DNA of 64,000 nt from HXMU1420-2 sp017643305 (lineage in GTDB: Bacteria > Pseudomonadota > Alphaproteobacteria > Rhodobacterales > Rhodobacteraceae), in NCBI GenBank assembly GCA_965217135.1, contig OZ244249.1, positions 3,534,001 through 3,598,000 of the forward strand, read 5' to 3'. Below the pieces are notes generated by a model. That model saw nothing but the letters and a program-made list of their open reading frames with translations, was not told where the DNA came from and ran no database searches. Position 1 is the stretch's first letter. Every line of letters starts with the position of its first letter. The position numbers and the translations under genes are program-made. Shown piece by piece: positions 49,946 through 58,547 of the stretch.

Positions 49946-50704
49946 ATGGGACATGTTTATAACAACGAATTTTTTGACTACATTGATGCAGGCGCCCGCA
50001 GTTCGGCCCGCCGTCTGATTCACACCGTGCAACCCTGGCTCGAAGCGCAAAGCGTCGTCGACATGGGCAGCGGCCGGGGCGTGTGGTTGGCCCAGTGGCA
50101 GGAAGCCGGGGTCGAAGACGTGCTGGCCATTGACGGCGATTACGTCGACCTCGACGCGCTGGCCATTCCTCAGAACCAGTTCATGGCCGCCGATCTGACC
50201 AAACCGGTCACGTTGAAACGCAAATTCGAACTGGCCCAGAGCCTGGAGGTGGGCGAACACCTGCCCACCAGCGCCGCCGAAACACTGGTCGACAGCCTGA
50301 CCAAGGCCAGCGACCGTGTACTTTTTTCCGCTGCTGTCAAAGGTCAAGGCGGAGAATTCCACATCAACGAACAGCCCCTCTCCTTCTGGCAGGACCTGTT
50401 TGCTGAGCGCGGCTATCGTGCTTTTGACTGCGTCCGCCCTCGTCTTGCAAATGATCGGGAGGTGGAACCTTGGTATCGTTACAATACCGTACTTTATGCA
50501 AATCCCGATGGCTGCATTGGCCTGCCCGAAGAGGTGCTGGCCACCGCGCGGACCACTGGTGAGCCGTTACAGAATGGCGGCAGCGCCCTTTGGAAACTGC
50601 GCCGCACCGTTGTGCGCGCGCTACCGCGTGACACGGTCACCTGGATCGCCCAGCGTCGCGCTGCCGTTCTGGCACGTCAGGCCCGTGCCCGCGCAGCAGG
50701 ATAA
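49946..50704 (+). CDS. Class I SAM-dependent methyltransferase
   Basis: A 252-residue methyltransferase. VVDMGSGRGVWLAQW (about 37-51) is the glycine-rich SAM motif I, ending with an acidic residue in AIDGDYVD (about 62-69); FELAQSLEVGEHLP fills motif IV. Its place within the gtr cassette, between gtrA and the GtrC-type gene, suggests that it methylates the transferred sugar or its carrier precursor, but the acceptor is not visible from sequence. Confidence 0.8.
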   Translation: MGHVYNNEFFDYIDAGARSSARRLIHTVQPWLEAQSVVDMGSGRGVWLAQWQEAGVEDVLAIDGDYVDLDALAIPQNQFMAADLTKPVTLKRKFELAQSLEVGEHLPTSAAETLVDSLTKASDRVLFSAAVKGQGGEFHINEQPLSFWQDLFAERGYRAFDCVRPRLANDREVEPWYRYNTVLYANPDGCIGLPEEVLATARTTGEPLQNGGSALWKLRRTVVRALPRDTVTWIAQRRAAVLARQARARAAG

Positions 50705-50712
50705 CAAAACCC

Positions 50713-52152
50713 ATGCAAACCATGCCAGAAGAGCTGTGGCGCCGGTCCCCGGCATTTGTCACGATCGGGGTCACATTTGTATCCCTGTTGATGACATCCT
50801 TTGCGATGTTCCCGGACCCGTTTATCCGGCACGATGACTTCCCGGCGCTTCTGGCCGATCCGGATGGGTACTACATCAAGACGCTCGATGAGGGCCGCTG
50901 GCTCAGCTACATCTGGCACCTGCGTGACTTTGTTATGCCGTCTTGGCTGGCCTTTGCGCTCTATCAACTGTGCTGGGCGATTTTTGCGGGTGCCGCTGCG
51001 CTGAATGCCTGCGGTCCCAACGCGCGCCCGATCTACCCGATAGCTGTTGCCCTTTTCATCATGGTGGCCCCGCCCGCCGCGATGATTTCGGTCTGGTTCA
51101 ACACTCTTCTGCCCGGTCTGGCGGTGGTTGCGGTTTATGCCCTGCTGGTTCTGCGCCATGGCGCGCGGAAAATGCGGCCATGGCTGCTGGTCTTCGTACC
51201 CGCCACGCTGATGTGCTACACGTCCTACCCCCTGCTTTTGCTGGTGCTGCTTATAACCGCACATGACAACCGCTGGTCTTTTCGCGATCTGGCCGGGCTG
51301 ATAGTCCTGTTCGTGGGCAGCTTTGCGCTGGGGCTACTGTCCATCTACTGCCTGAACTATGCCTTCCACGGCGTGTTCGGCATCCCAATGGCCGAATGGC
51401 GGCAACCGAACCCGGTGACCGACATGGCCTCGCTCATGGCCAATCTCGACCTTGTGGGCAATTTCATGCTGCGCACGCTGGATGCGTTCTCCCACGATTT
51501 TGCGCCAATGGCCTGGGTCATCCTCGCCGTCACGTTCTTTGGCCTGGTCCTGGTCGCACGCCACGAAGGCTGGCCCGCGGCGTACATCGCCGTGGGGCTC
51601 AGCGCCGGTTTCGGGCTGGTGGTCCTGCAGATCCTGCGCACCGGCATCCTGTTATCACCACGTGTGTTGATTTTTGCCTGGGTGCTGCTGGCCTGCCTAC
51701 TGGCACGCATGGTGCTGATCGCGCATGATCGCAAACCGATGGGCGCGCGCCTGATGCGCAACGCGCTACTGATCGTGGTGGGCAGCTACGCGCTGAACAT
51801 CGGAAAGATGTACATGTCCTATGAGCCATGGCAATCCACCACCCGTGCCATGGCGCAATCGCTGAAAAAGGGCGACGGGCCGATCTGGATTACAGGATCT
51901 TATACCTCCGTCCCTCACTCGGACACGGTTGAAATCCAGAACCCCCGCGCGTTGGCCTACCGGTTGGAGTATCTGACCGGGCGTGACGTGCATGACTGCT
52001 CGGAGGGGGCAGATACCGATGCCGCCTGCGCCACGCTCACCGACGCGCCACGTTGGGAAAAGGACATGCACTTGGCACACATCCTGCAATTCGAGCGCGG
52101 CACGATGCTGCAACTGCCGAACGCGTCCGAAACCGAGCTGGCCCAGAACTGA
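50713..52152 (+). CDS. GtrC-like polytopic glycosyltransferase
   Basis: A 479-residue membrane protein with about ten helices. FIRHDDFPALL (about 37-47) places an Asp-Asp pair in the first periplasmic loop, as in GT-C enzymes of the glucosyltransferase II (GtrC) type; the C-terminal 100 residues are soluble and periplasmic (GPIWITGSYTSVPHSDT). It would move the flipped sugar from the lipid carrier to a surface polysaccharide or another acceptor. It completes a gtrB-gtrA-methyltransferase-gtrC order on one strand. No family name more specific than this is safe. Confidence 0.75.
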   Translation: MQTMPEELWRRSPAFVTIGVTFVSLLMTSFAMFPDPFIRHDDFPALLADPDGYYIKTLDEGRWLSYIWHLRDFVMPSWLAFALYQLCWAIFAGAAALNACGPNARPIYPIAVALFIMVAPPAAMISVWFNTLLPGLAVVAVYALLVLRHGARKMRPWLLVFVPATLMCYTSYPLLLLVLLITAHDNRWSFRDLAGLIVLFVGSFALGLLSIYCLNYAFHGVFGIPMAEWRQPNPVTDMASLMANLDLVGNFMLRTLDAFSHDFAPMAWVILAVTFFGLVLVARHEGWPAAYIAVGLSAGFGLVVLQILRTGILLSPRVLIFAWVLLACLLARMVLIAHDRKPMGARLMRNALLIVVGSYALNIGKMYMSYEPWQSTTRAMAQSLKKGDGPIWITGSYTSVPHSDTVEIQNPRALAYRLEYLTGRDVHDCSEGADTDAACATLTDAPRWEKDMHLAHILQFERGTMLQLPNASETELAQN

Positions 52153-52200
52153 CGGTCACTCAGCCGTCAGCGCCACCCGCACATTCCACGAAGCGATGGC

Positions 52201-52222
52201 GACGCTACCCTGACGCTACCCT
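52201..52222. repeat. Tandem duplication of 11 bp
   Basis: GACGCTACCCT occurs twice in direct succession, ending at the ychF stop codon (52222-52224). It looks like a small replication-slippage duplication in the intergenic tail. Confidence 0.8.
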
Positions 52223-53319
52223 CAGGTGTTGAATAGGAAGTGCATCACATCACCGTCCTTGACGGTGTAGCCCTTGCCCTCAGCCCGCATCTTGCCCGCA
52301 TCCTTGGCCGCCTGTTCCCCACCCAGCCTGACAAAATCGTCGTAAGCGATGGTTTCGGCCCGGATAAATCCCTTTTCGAAATCACCGTGAATGACACCCG
52401 CCGCCTGCGGAGCAAGTGTTCCGTCGCGGATGGTCCAGGCGCGTGCCTCTTTTGGGCCCACGGTGAAATAGGTTTGCAGATGCAACAGGTCATAGCCCGC
52501 CCGGATCAAACGGTCGAGCCCGGCCTCCGCCAGCCCCATTTCCGACAAGAACATCTCGGCCTCGTCAGGCTCCAACTGGCTGATTTCCTCTTCGATCCGC
52601 GCACTGATGATCACGTGCGAATTGCCCTGTTCTGCTGCCATTGCGGCCACGGCTGAGGAATGTGCATTGCCTTCGGCGGCTTCTTCTTCAGAAACGTTGC
52701 AGACGTAAAGAACCGGTTTGGTGGTCAGCAGTTGCAGCATCTTCCACGCCTTGGCGTCTTCGGCATCCACCTCGACCACACGCGCGGGCTTGCCATCTTC
52801 CAGCACGGCCAGCGCGGCCTTCAGCAAGCGTTCTTGCTGCACCGCTTCCTGGTCGCCACCGCGCACCTTGCGCACCAGCCCCTGCATCCGCTTTTCGATG
52901 GATTCGATATCGGCCAGCATCAGCTCGGTTTCGATGGTTTCGGCATCTGCCACCGGGTCCACCCGGCCTTCGACATGGGTCACATCACCGTCTTCAAAAC
53001 AGCGCAGCACATGGGCGATGGCATCGACCTCGCGGATATTGGCCAGAAACTGGTTGCCCAGCCCTTCGCCCTTGGACGCGCCTTTGACCAGACCGGCAAT
53101 ATCCACAAAGGTCATCCGCGTTGGGATCACTTGCTTGGAACTTGCCAATTCCGCCAGCTTGTCCAGCCGCGCGTCGGGCACGGCGACCTCACCCACATTC
53201 GGTTCAATCGTACAGAACGGGAAATTCGCGGCCTGCGCCGCCGCCGTCCGCGTCAATGCGTTAAACAGCGTGGATTTGCCAACGTTCGGCAAACCGACGA
53301 TCCCCATGCGAAAGCCCAT
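52222..53319 (-). CDS. ychF: Redox-regulated ATPase YchF (Obg-family)
   Basis: A 365-residue P-loop protein that prefers ATP over GTP and associates with ribosomes. GLPNVGKSTLFNALT (about 8-22) is the P loop, DIAGLVKGASKGEGLGNQFL the G3 region, and the C-terminal TGS-like domain covers about 280-365 (LLHLQTYFTVGPKEARAWTI; VIHGDFEKGFIRAE). The start at 53319 has AAAGGAG upstream; an earlier ATG at 53382 adds an unrelated leader. Confidence 0.95.
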   Translation of the reverse strand: MGFRMGIVGLPNVGKSTLFNALTRTAAAQAANFPFCTIEPNVGEVAVPDARLDKLAELASSKQVIPTRMTFVDIAGLVKGASKGEGLGNQFLANIREVDAIAHVLRCFEDGDVTHVEGRVDPVADAETIETELMLADIESIEKRMQGLVRKVRGGDQEAVQQERLLKAALAVLEDGKPARVVEVDAEDAKAWKMLQLLTTKPVLYVCNVSEEEAAEGNAHSSAVAAMAAEQGNSHVIISARIEEEISQLEPDEAEMFLSEMGLAEAGLDRLIRAGYDLLHLQTYFTVGPKEARAWTIRDGTLAPQAAGVIHGDFEKGFIRAETIAYDDFVRLGGEQAAKDAGKMRAEGKGYTVKDGDVMHFLFNT

Positions 53320-53399
53320 ATCCGTGACTCCTTTGATTGCCGCGCTGCTTCTAGGCAGAGTTGTGATAGGGTGCAAGCGCACATCAGCAGGAGCCGGCC

Positions 53400-53819
53400 A
53401 TGGCCTTTGTCCCTTACATGACCTTCAACGGCAATTGTGCCGAAGCGCTGGAGTTTTACGCCGAGGTGTTTGGGGGCGAGGCGCAGATCGTACAAAAAGT
53501 CGCACAAAGCCCGATGGCCGACCAGTTCGATGACAGCCAGCAAGGTTTTGTCATGCATGGGCAGGTGCAGCTAGGCGACCGGGTGATTATGGGATCCGAC
53601 AGCCTTATGGGGGACTACACCCCACCATCCGGCTTTCACATCCAGATGACCTATGCCGACCACGACCGCGCCAAGCGCGTATTCGACCGTCTGGCCAAAA
53701 AGGGCGCAACGCGGATGGAGTTTGCCACCACCCATTTTTCTCCCGGTTTCGGGCTTTGCACCGACCGGTACGGCGTGCCGTGGATGGTTATGTGCGAAGG
53801 TGACACCGCTGCCCATTGA
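53400..53819 (+). CDS. VOC-family (PhnB-like) protein
   Basis: A 139-residue vicinal oxygen chelate protein of the PhnB/3-demethylubiquinone-methyltransferase-like group. It begins VPYMTFNGNCAEALEFYAEV, has MGSDSLMGDY and closes DRYGVPWMVMCEG. The function of the group is unknown despite the name. It is divergent from ychF with 80 bp between starts and precedes trpA by 54 bp. Confidence 0.85.
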   Translation: MAFVPYMTFNGNCAEALEFYAEVFGGEAQIVQKVAQSPMADQFDDSQQGFVMHGQVQLGDRVIMGSDSLMGDYTPPSGFHIQMTYADHDRAKRVFDRLAKKGATRMEFATTHFSPGFGLCTDRYGVPWMVMCEGDTAAH

Positions 53820-53873
53820 TTTTCCCGCGCGTATTCTGCATGGGTGCCAAGCAGAATTTTTAAGGGAGCTCCC

Positions 53874-54665
53874 ATGAGCCGCATCGATGCAAAATTCGCC
53901 GCGCTTCGCGCCGAAGGGAAAAAAGCATTTGTTTCCTATGTGATGGCCGGGGACCCAGATTATGACACCTCGCTCGCAGTCGTCAAAGATTTGCCCGCCG
54001 CTGGTGTGGACATTATCGAACTAGGCCTGCCCTTTACTGACCCGATGGCCGATGGCCCAACAATCCAGTTGGCCGGACAACGCGCGCTGGATGGCGGCAT
54101 GACCTTGCTGAAAACGCTGGAGCTGGCCCGCACCTTCCGCGAAACCGACAACGAAACGCCAATCGTGCTGATGGGCTATTACAATCCAATCTATTCTCTC
54201 GGCGTCGACCAGTTCCTGTCTGACGCCAAAGAGGCTGGGATTGACGGACTGATCGTGGTGGACCTGCCACCAGAAGAAGATGATGAGCTTTGCTTACCCG
54301 CTCAGGCCGCTGGGCTGAACTTCATCCGCCTTGCCACGCCAACCACGGATGACAAACGTCTGCCCAAAGTGCTGCAGAACACTTCTGGCTTTGTATACTA
54401 CGTGTCGATCACGGGCATCACTGGCGCGGCGGAAGCTCAGGCCACCGATGTCGGCCCGGATGTTGCGCGGATCAAGGCGGCCACCGACCTACCGGTTGTG
54501 GTAGGCTTTGGCATCAAGACGCCCGAAACGGCAGCCTCCATCGCGAGTGTCGCTGACGGCGCTGTAGTGGGCTCCGCCATCGTATCCAAAATCGGCGCGG
54601 GCGATGCACCGTCTGACGTTGTGGCCTTTGTGAAAACGCTGGCCGATGGGGCGCATTCGGTCTGA
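53874..54665 (+). CDS. trpA: Tryptophan synthase alpha subunit
   Basis: Cleaves indole-3-glycerol phosphate to indole and glyceraldehyde 3-phosphate in the alpha2beta2 tryptophan synthase. The 263-residue TIM barrel has the catalytic E49 (DIIELGLPFTDPMADGP) and D60, FVYYVSITGITG and the phosphate-binding VVGFGIKTPE. ATG 53874 follows AAGGGAGCTCCC. Its partner trpB lies 7.5 kb away on the opposite strand, so the usual trpBA order is broken up here. Confidence 0.95.
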   Translation: MSRIDAKFAALRAEGKKAFVSYVMAGDPDYDTSLAVVKDLPAAGVDIIELGLPFTDPMADGPTIQLAGQRALDGGMTLLKTLELARTFRETDNETPIVLMGYYNPIYSLGVDQFLSDAKEAGIDGLIVVDLPPEEDDELCLPAQAAGLNFIRLATPTTDDKRLPKVLQNTSGFVYYVSITGITGAAEAQATDVGPDVARIKAATDLPVVVGFGIKTPETAASIASVADGAVVGSAIVSKIGAGDAPSDVVAFVKTLADGAHSV

Positions 54666-54876
54666 TCGACCAGCAAACCTTGCCGCGCGCGAAGTAGGAC
54701 CAGATCAAGCCAACACCGGCCATGGCAAAAACCACAGCGACGATTCCGCTGGTGGGCGCGACCAACACGCAGGCACCGGTCGCGATGATAATCTGAACTC
54801 CGGTGCTTTCGCCGTTCACACCCGGTACCAACATCGCGATCTAGGCCAGCACGGCCTTGTGCTTCGACAGGTCCAT
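54666..54876 (-). pseudogene. Possible decayed gene for a small membrane protein
   Basis: On the minus strand ATG 54876 starts MDLSKHKAVLA, then TAG (54841-54843), after which the same frame resumes with IAMLVPG and two hydrophobic segments (VQIIIATGACVLVA and IVAVVFAMAGVGLIWSYFARG) that run toward the end of trpA. The pattern looks like a small two-helix membrane protein with a nonsense codon and no proper end. Without a homologue to compare this is weak. Confidence 0.3.
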
Positions 54877-54937
54877 CGAAAGGCCCCGCAGCAGCGAGTT
54901 GCACAATAGCCAGCGCAGCGCGCACCGGCCCTTTCAC

Positions 54938-55372
54938 TTATTTCCGCTTCAACAACTGGATCGCTTCCCAGGTCATCACGATCTCATCCGACTGGTTAAA
55001 CACCTCGTACCGAAGTCGGGTCCGTCCCCGATCAGGCCGTGTCTTGGATGGTTCCGCCCCCAAGACCTCCCCTTTCACTTGCAGAGTATCTCCGGGCCGC
55101 ACCGGGCGGACAAACCGCACCGCATCCAATCCCGGCGATCCCATGGAAGCATCCGTCCAAACGCCACTTTCCAAAATCAACCGCAGTGCCACACCCATGG
55201 TCTGCACACCGGACGAAATCAGACCGCCATAGATGCTGTCTTTGGCGGCCTCGGGGTCCATGTGAAAGGGCTGTGGGTCGTATTCCTCGGCGAAAGCGAT
55301 GATCTCTGCCTCGCTGATCGACCGTTTCCCGGTTTCAAACCGGTAGCCCGTTGGCAATTCGTCAAAATACAT
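54938..55372 (-). CDS. MaoC-family hotdog dehydratase
   Basis: A 144-residue hotdog protein of the MaoC/(R)-hydratase type. FAEEYDPQPFHMDPEAA (about 27-43) is the family active-site region with the Asp-x4-His pair, and SIYGGLISSGVQTMG follows. Such enzymes hydrate enoyl-CoA. ATG 55372 has AAAGG upstream and lies two bases after the TAG of the decayed marR gene at 55375, so the two were once an operon. Confidence 0.85.
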   Translation of the reverse strand: MYFDELPTGYRFETGKRSISEAEIIAFAEEYDPQPFHMDPEAAKDSIYGGLISSGVQTMGVALRLILESGVWTDASMGSPGLDAVRFVRPVRPGDTLQVKGEVLGAEPSKTRPDRGRTRLRYEVFNQSDEIVMTWEAIQLLKRK

Positions 55373-55374
55373 AT

Positions 55375-55766
55375 CTACCTTTCCACGAGGCGATCGCACG
55401 GGGGCTCCGCATTGCGATGATTGTCCAAAAATATGCGCATGCCAGATTTCACCGGCTGGATTTCAGCCAGCCGGGCCATGTCGAACCATTTCGCCATTGT
55501 TTTGCATTCAGGGGACGTGCCCGCAATGGTCTTGTCCCGCAGCGCCCTGCCCTTTGCGGTGATCCAGACGCATTTTGACCGGCCAGCATTCGGGTAGGGT
55601 CAGACACCCACCAACGGAGGTTTGTGCAGACCGCAACCATGTGTGTCATCAACGTCTGGGGCACCTGAAATGCGCGCACCAGTTCCACAGGCGTGCACCG
55701 TCCGCCACGCCGATCAGGTGGCTTTGCAAACCGAAAAACGCCGCCGCATCAACTTGTCGATCCTGC
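55375..55766 (-). pseudogene. Decayed MarR-family regulator gene
   Basis: Reading the minus strand in three frames reconstructs a MarR protein: AAFFGLQSHLIGVADGARL in the first frame; VELVRAFQVPQTLMTHMVA in a second, with the residues normally between them deleted; then GLHKPPLVGV, a TGA, and PYPNAGRSKCVWITAKGRAL, continuing RDKTIAG...RLAEIQPV...MRIFLDNHRN to a TAG at 55375. So there is at least one deletion with frameshift, a further frameshift and a nonsense codon. The gene would have preceded maoC in an operon and perhaps controlled it. The rest of the 500-bp gap to lldD holds nothing else recognisable. Confidence 0.8.
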
Positions 55767-55875
55767 ATCGCCTTAATAGCCGGATATCGTGCTATTAAAG
55801 AGAAGCACCTTCACGCATTGAGAATGGTCCCAAAAATTGGCAAAAGGAGTTGACCGATTTCAGCCGGAGCCGCAC

Positions 55876-57042
55876 ATGCCCGTTTATACCAACATTCAGG
55901 ATCTCAAGGACGAGTATCGCCGCCGCGCGCCCAGGATGTTCTACGACTATTGCGAATCCGGCAGCTGGACCGAACAGACCTTCCGCGAGAACAGCTCGGA
56001 TTTCGAAGACATCCGTCTGCGCCAGAAGGTTGCCGTGGACATGACCGGCCGCAGTACATCCGGCCAGATGATTGGTCAGAATGTGGCCATGCCAGTTGCG
56101 CTAGCCCCAGTCGGGCTGACCGGCATGCAATGCGCCGATGGGGAAATCAAGGCCGCCAAGGCAGCCGAGGCCTTTGGCGTACCCTTCACCCTGTCGACCA
56201 TGTCGATCTGTTCCATCGAGGACGTGGCTGAGAATACGGCCAAACCGTTCTGGTTCCAGCTGTATACGATGAAGGATACCGACTATACGGCACGCCTGAT
56301 CAAGCGTGCAAAGGATGCAGGGTGTTCCGCACTGGTCATCACTTTGGACCTGCAGATTCTCGGCCAACGGCACAAGGATCTGAAAAACGGCCTGTCCGCC
56401 CCACCGAAGTTGACCCTTTCCACGATGGCCAACCTCGCCACCAAGTGGCGCTGGGGACTGGAAATGCTGGGCACCAAGCGCCGTTTCTTTGGCAATATCG
56501 TGGGTCATGTTGACGGGATTTCCGACGCGAGTTCCCTAGGCTCATGGACTACCGAACAATTTGATCCGTCGCTTGATTGGGCCAAGGTCGCCAAGCTGAT
56601 GGAACAATGGGATGGCAAGGTCATCCTCAAGGGCATTTTGGACGCTGAAGATGCCAAAATGGCCGCCAACCTCGGTGCAGACGCTATTGTCGTGTCCAAT
56701 CATGGCGGTCGGCAGCTGGACGGTGCGCTCAGCTCCATCCGTGTGCTGCCGTCGATCATGGACGCAGTGGGCAGCGACATCGAAGTGCATCTCGACGGCG
56801 GCATCCGCTCCGGCCAGGACGTGCTGAAGGCGCTGGCGATGGGGGCCAAGGGAACATACATCGGACGCAGCTTTGTCTACGGCCTGGGCGCTGGCGGGCA
56901 GGCAGGCGTGCACACCGCGCTGGAGATCCTGCACAAAGAACTGGACCTGACCATGGCACTCTGCGGGGAAACCAACGTCGCCAATCTGGGCCGCCACAAC
57001 CTGTTGGTCCCCGAAGATTTCGAAGGGCGCTGGCAGACCTGA
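55876..57042 (+). CDS. lldD: FMN-dependent alpha-hydroxy-acid dehydrogenase, L-lactate dehydrogenase-like
   Basis: A 388-residue FMN TIM barrel oxidising L-lactate (or a related 2-hydroxy acid) to the keto acid and passing electrons to the respiratory chain. ALAPVGLTGMQ and FQLYTMKD line the flavin site; SNHGGRQLDG (about 275-284) holds the catalytic His and the substrate Arg; EVHLDGGIRSGQDVLKAL binds the FMN phosphate. ATG 55876 has GGAG upstream. L-lactate is the best guess; glycolate or mandelate relatives share these motifs. The sulfotransferase-like gene follows after 10 bp. Confidence 0.88.
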   Translation: MPVYTNIQDLKDEYRRRAPRMFYDYCESGSWTEQTFRENSSDFEDIRLRQKVAVDMTGRSTSGQMIGQNVAMPVALAPVGLTGMQCADGEIKAAKAAEAFGVPFTLSTMSICSIEDVAENTAKPFWFQLYTMKDTDYTARLIKRAKDAGCSALVITLDLQILGQRHKDLKNGLSAPPKLTLSTMANLATKWRWGLEMLGTKRRFFGNIVGHVDGISDASSLGSWTTEQFDPSLDWAKVAKLMEQWDGKVILKGILDAEDAKMAANLGADAIVVSNHGGRQLDGALSSIRVLPSIMDAVGSDIEVHLDGGIRSGQDVLKALAMGAKGTYIGRSFVYGLGAGGQAGVHTALEILHKELDLTMALCGETNVANLGRHNLLVPEDFEGRWQT

Positions 57043-57052
57043 CGCAAAACCG

Positions 57053-57667
57053 ATGCTAGTCCTGAGCGAACAGAACCTGGCCTTTATCGCAGTACCCAAA
57101 ACCGGGACAACCGCGATTGAAATGGCGCTGCGGCCACGGTCCGACATCATATTCGGCAAGCATCGCAAACATATGACTGCCCAGCGGTTCCACCGCCGTA
57201 TCGCCCCGTTTCTGGACAAGGCGTTCGACCTGAGGCCGGACAGGTTCGCCGTGATCCGCGAACCCGAAGAACAGATCCGCAGCTGGTACCGCTACCGCAC
57301 CCGCCCAGGCCCCAGCGGCGAACGCAGCGCGCTGGGACTGAGCTTTGATGAATACGTGCTGGACGTAATCAAGGACCCGCCCCCACCCCATGCGGGTATC
57401 GGCAGCCAGTACCGCATGCTGACCGGCAGCAAGGGTCAGGTGCTGGTCCATCACCTGTTTGCTTATGAAAGTCAGACCCTGCTGCGCAGCTTTCTGGCCG
57501 ACAGGTTCGGGCAGGACATCACCCTGAAACCGAAAAACGTATCGCCCGAAGTGGACGCACCGCTCAGCCCTGATGTGCGCGCAAAACTCCACGCCGCGCG
57601 GGAAGATGAATTCGCGCTGTACCAGAAAGTCTTGGATGCCGGCGGGCACCTGGTCAAGGCCATCTGA
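57053..57667 (+). CDS. Sulfotransferase-fold protein
   Basis: A 204-residue cytosolic protein. FIAVPKTGTTAIEMAL (about 11-26) is a 5'-phosphosulfate-binding loop and FAVIREPEEQIRSWYRYR (about 64-81) the 3'-phosphate-binding segment of PAPS-dependent sulfotransferases. The acceptor is unknown; bacterial members of this small type often modify cell-surface glycans or are of unknown use. It follows lldD by 10 bp, which suggests one transcript without explaining the pairing. Confidence 0.75.
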   Translation: MLVLSEQNLAFIAVPKTGTTAIEMALRPRSDIIFGKHRKHMTAQRFHRRIAPFLDKAFDLRPDRFAVIREPEEQIRSWYRYRTRPGPSGERSALGLSFDEYVLDVIKDPPPPHAGIGSQYRMLTGSKGQVLVHHLFAYESQTLLRSFLADRFGQDITLKPKNVSPEVDAPLSPDVRAKLHAAREDEFALYQKVLDAGGHLVKAI

Positions 57668-57772
57668 AAGCGGCCAGAAAACGCTTTCCAATCTGGCAAG
57701 ACTGGTCTAAGGACGCGGCTTCACGCGGGGTGACAGCCTTGGAGGCACCCTGCCTAACATTGGAGAAATATC

Positions 57773-58420
57773 ATGGCTGGTGAGATTCCTGATCTCGTAG
57801 CCCTGGAACGGACGGGGACAGGCAAGGGCGCCGCCCGTCAAGCCCGTCGCGACGGCATGGTTCCGGGGATTGTTTTTGGTGGTGAGAAAGACCCGCTGCC
57901 GATCAACATTCCGTTCAACAAGCTCTTCAAGATGCTGAAAGCCGGGCGGTTCAAGTCCACGCTGTTCAATCTTCAGGTCGAAGGCCAAGAAGATGTGCGC
58001 GTGATCTGCCGCGACGTTCAGCGCGACGTGGTAAAGGACCTGCCGACGCACGTGGACTTTATGCGTCTGCGCCGGACCACCAAGATCAACCTGTTTATCC
58101 CAGTTGAGTTCGCGAATGAAGAAGCAGCACCGGGCATCAAGCGCGGCGGTGTGCTGACCATCGTGCGTCCGGAAGTCGAACTGGTGGTGACCGCCGGTGA
58201 TATCCCGGAAAAGATTACCGTGGATCTATCCGGCCTGATGATCGGCGACTCGGTGACCATCAGCGGTGTTACGCTGCCCGCAGGCACCAAGCCGACCATC
58301 GACCGCGACTTCGTGATCGCCACCATCTCAGCTCCGTCCGGCCTCAGTTCGTCCGATGACAGCGAAGAAGGTGAAGCCGAAGGCGAAAGCGAAGAAGCCG
58401 CAGCAGGCGAAGAAAGCTAA
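57773..58420 (+). CDS. rplY: 50S ribosomal protein L25 (long form, Ctc/TL5-type)
   Basis: Binds 5S rRNA in the large subunit. The 215-residue product has the L25 domain at about 5-95 (GTGKGAARQARRDGMVPGIV) and the C-terminal TL5/Ctc domain at about 100-185, ending in an acidic low-complexity tail (EEGEAEGESEEAAAGEES). GGAGAAATATC precedes the ATG. It is followed by a terminator and then pth, a pairing common in bacteria. Confidence 0.95.
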   Translation: MAGEIPDLVALERTGTGKGAARQARRDGMVPGIVFGGEKDPLPINIPFNKLFKMLKAGRFKSTLFNLQVEGQEDVRVICRDVQRDVVKDLPTHVDFMRLRRTTKINLFIPVEFANEEAAPGIKRGGVLTIVRPEVELVVTAGDIPEKITVDLSGLMIGDSVTISGVTLPAGTKPTIDRDFVIATISAPSGLSSSDDSEEGEAEGESEEAAAGEES

Positions 58421-58444
58421 ATCCACTTACACGTGGACACGGAG

Positions 58445-58470
58445 CGGGGCCTTCGGGCCCCGTTTTTGTT
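58445..58470 (+). terminator. Rho-independent terminator after rplY
   Basis: CGGGGCC-TTCG-GGCCCCG (58445-58462) is a perfect 7-bp stem with a stable TTCG tetraloop followed by TTTTTGTTT. It separates rplY from pth, which begins 78 bp further on. Confidence 0.92.
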
Positions 58471-58547
58471 TGCCACCTCCGCTGGATTTTCCGCGCGCCA
58501 CAAGGCATGGAAGGGCCAGACGCAGAACTGGCAAGGCAACGCAGAGC

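Noticed and set aside
48524..52152. Prophage origin of the gtr cassette
   Set aside because: No integrase, attachment repeats, capsid or lysis genes are nearby; the cassette lies between ordinary chromosomal genes.
58356..58547. A lysine-rich frame overlapping the end of rplY and running into pth
   Set aside because: It is the shifted reading of the acidic GAA-rich tail of rplY, crosses the rplY terminator, and pth has a proper start at 58548.
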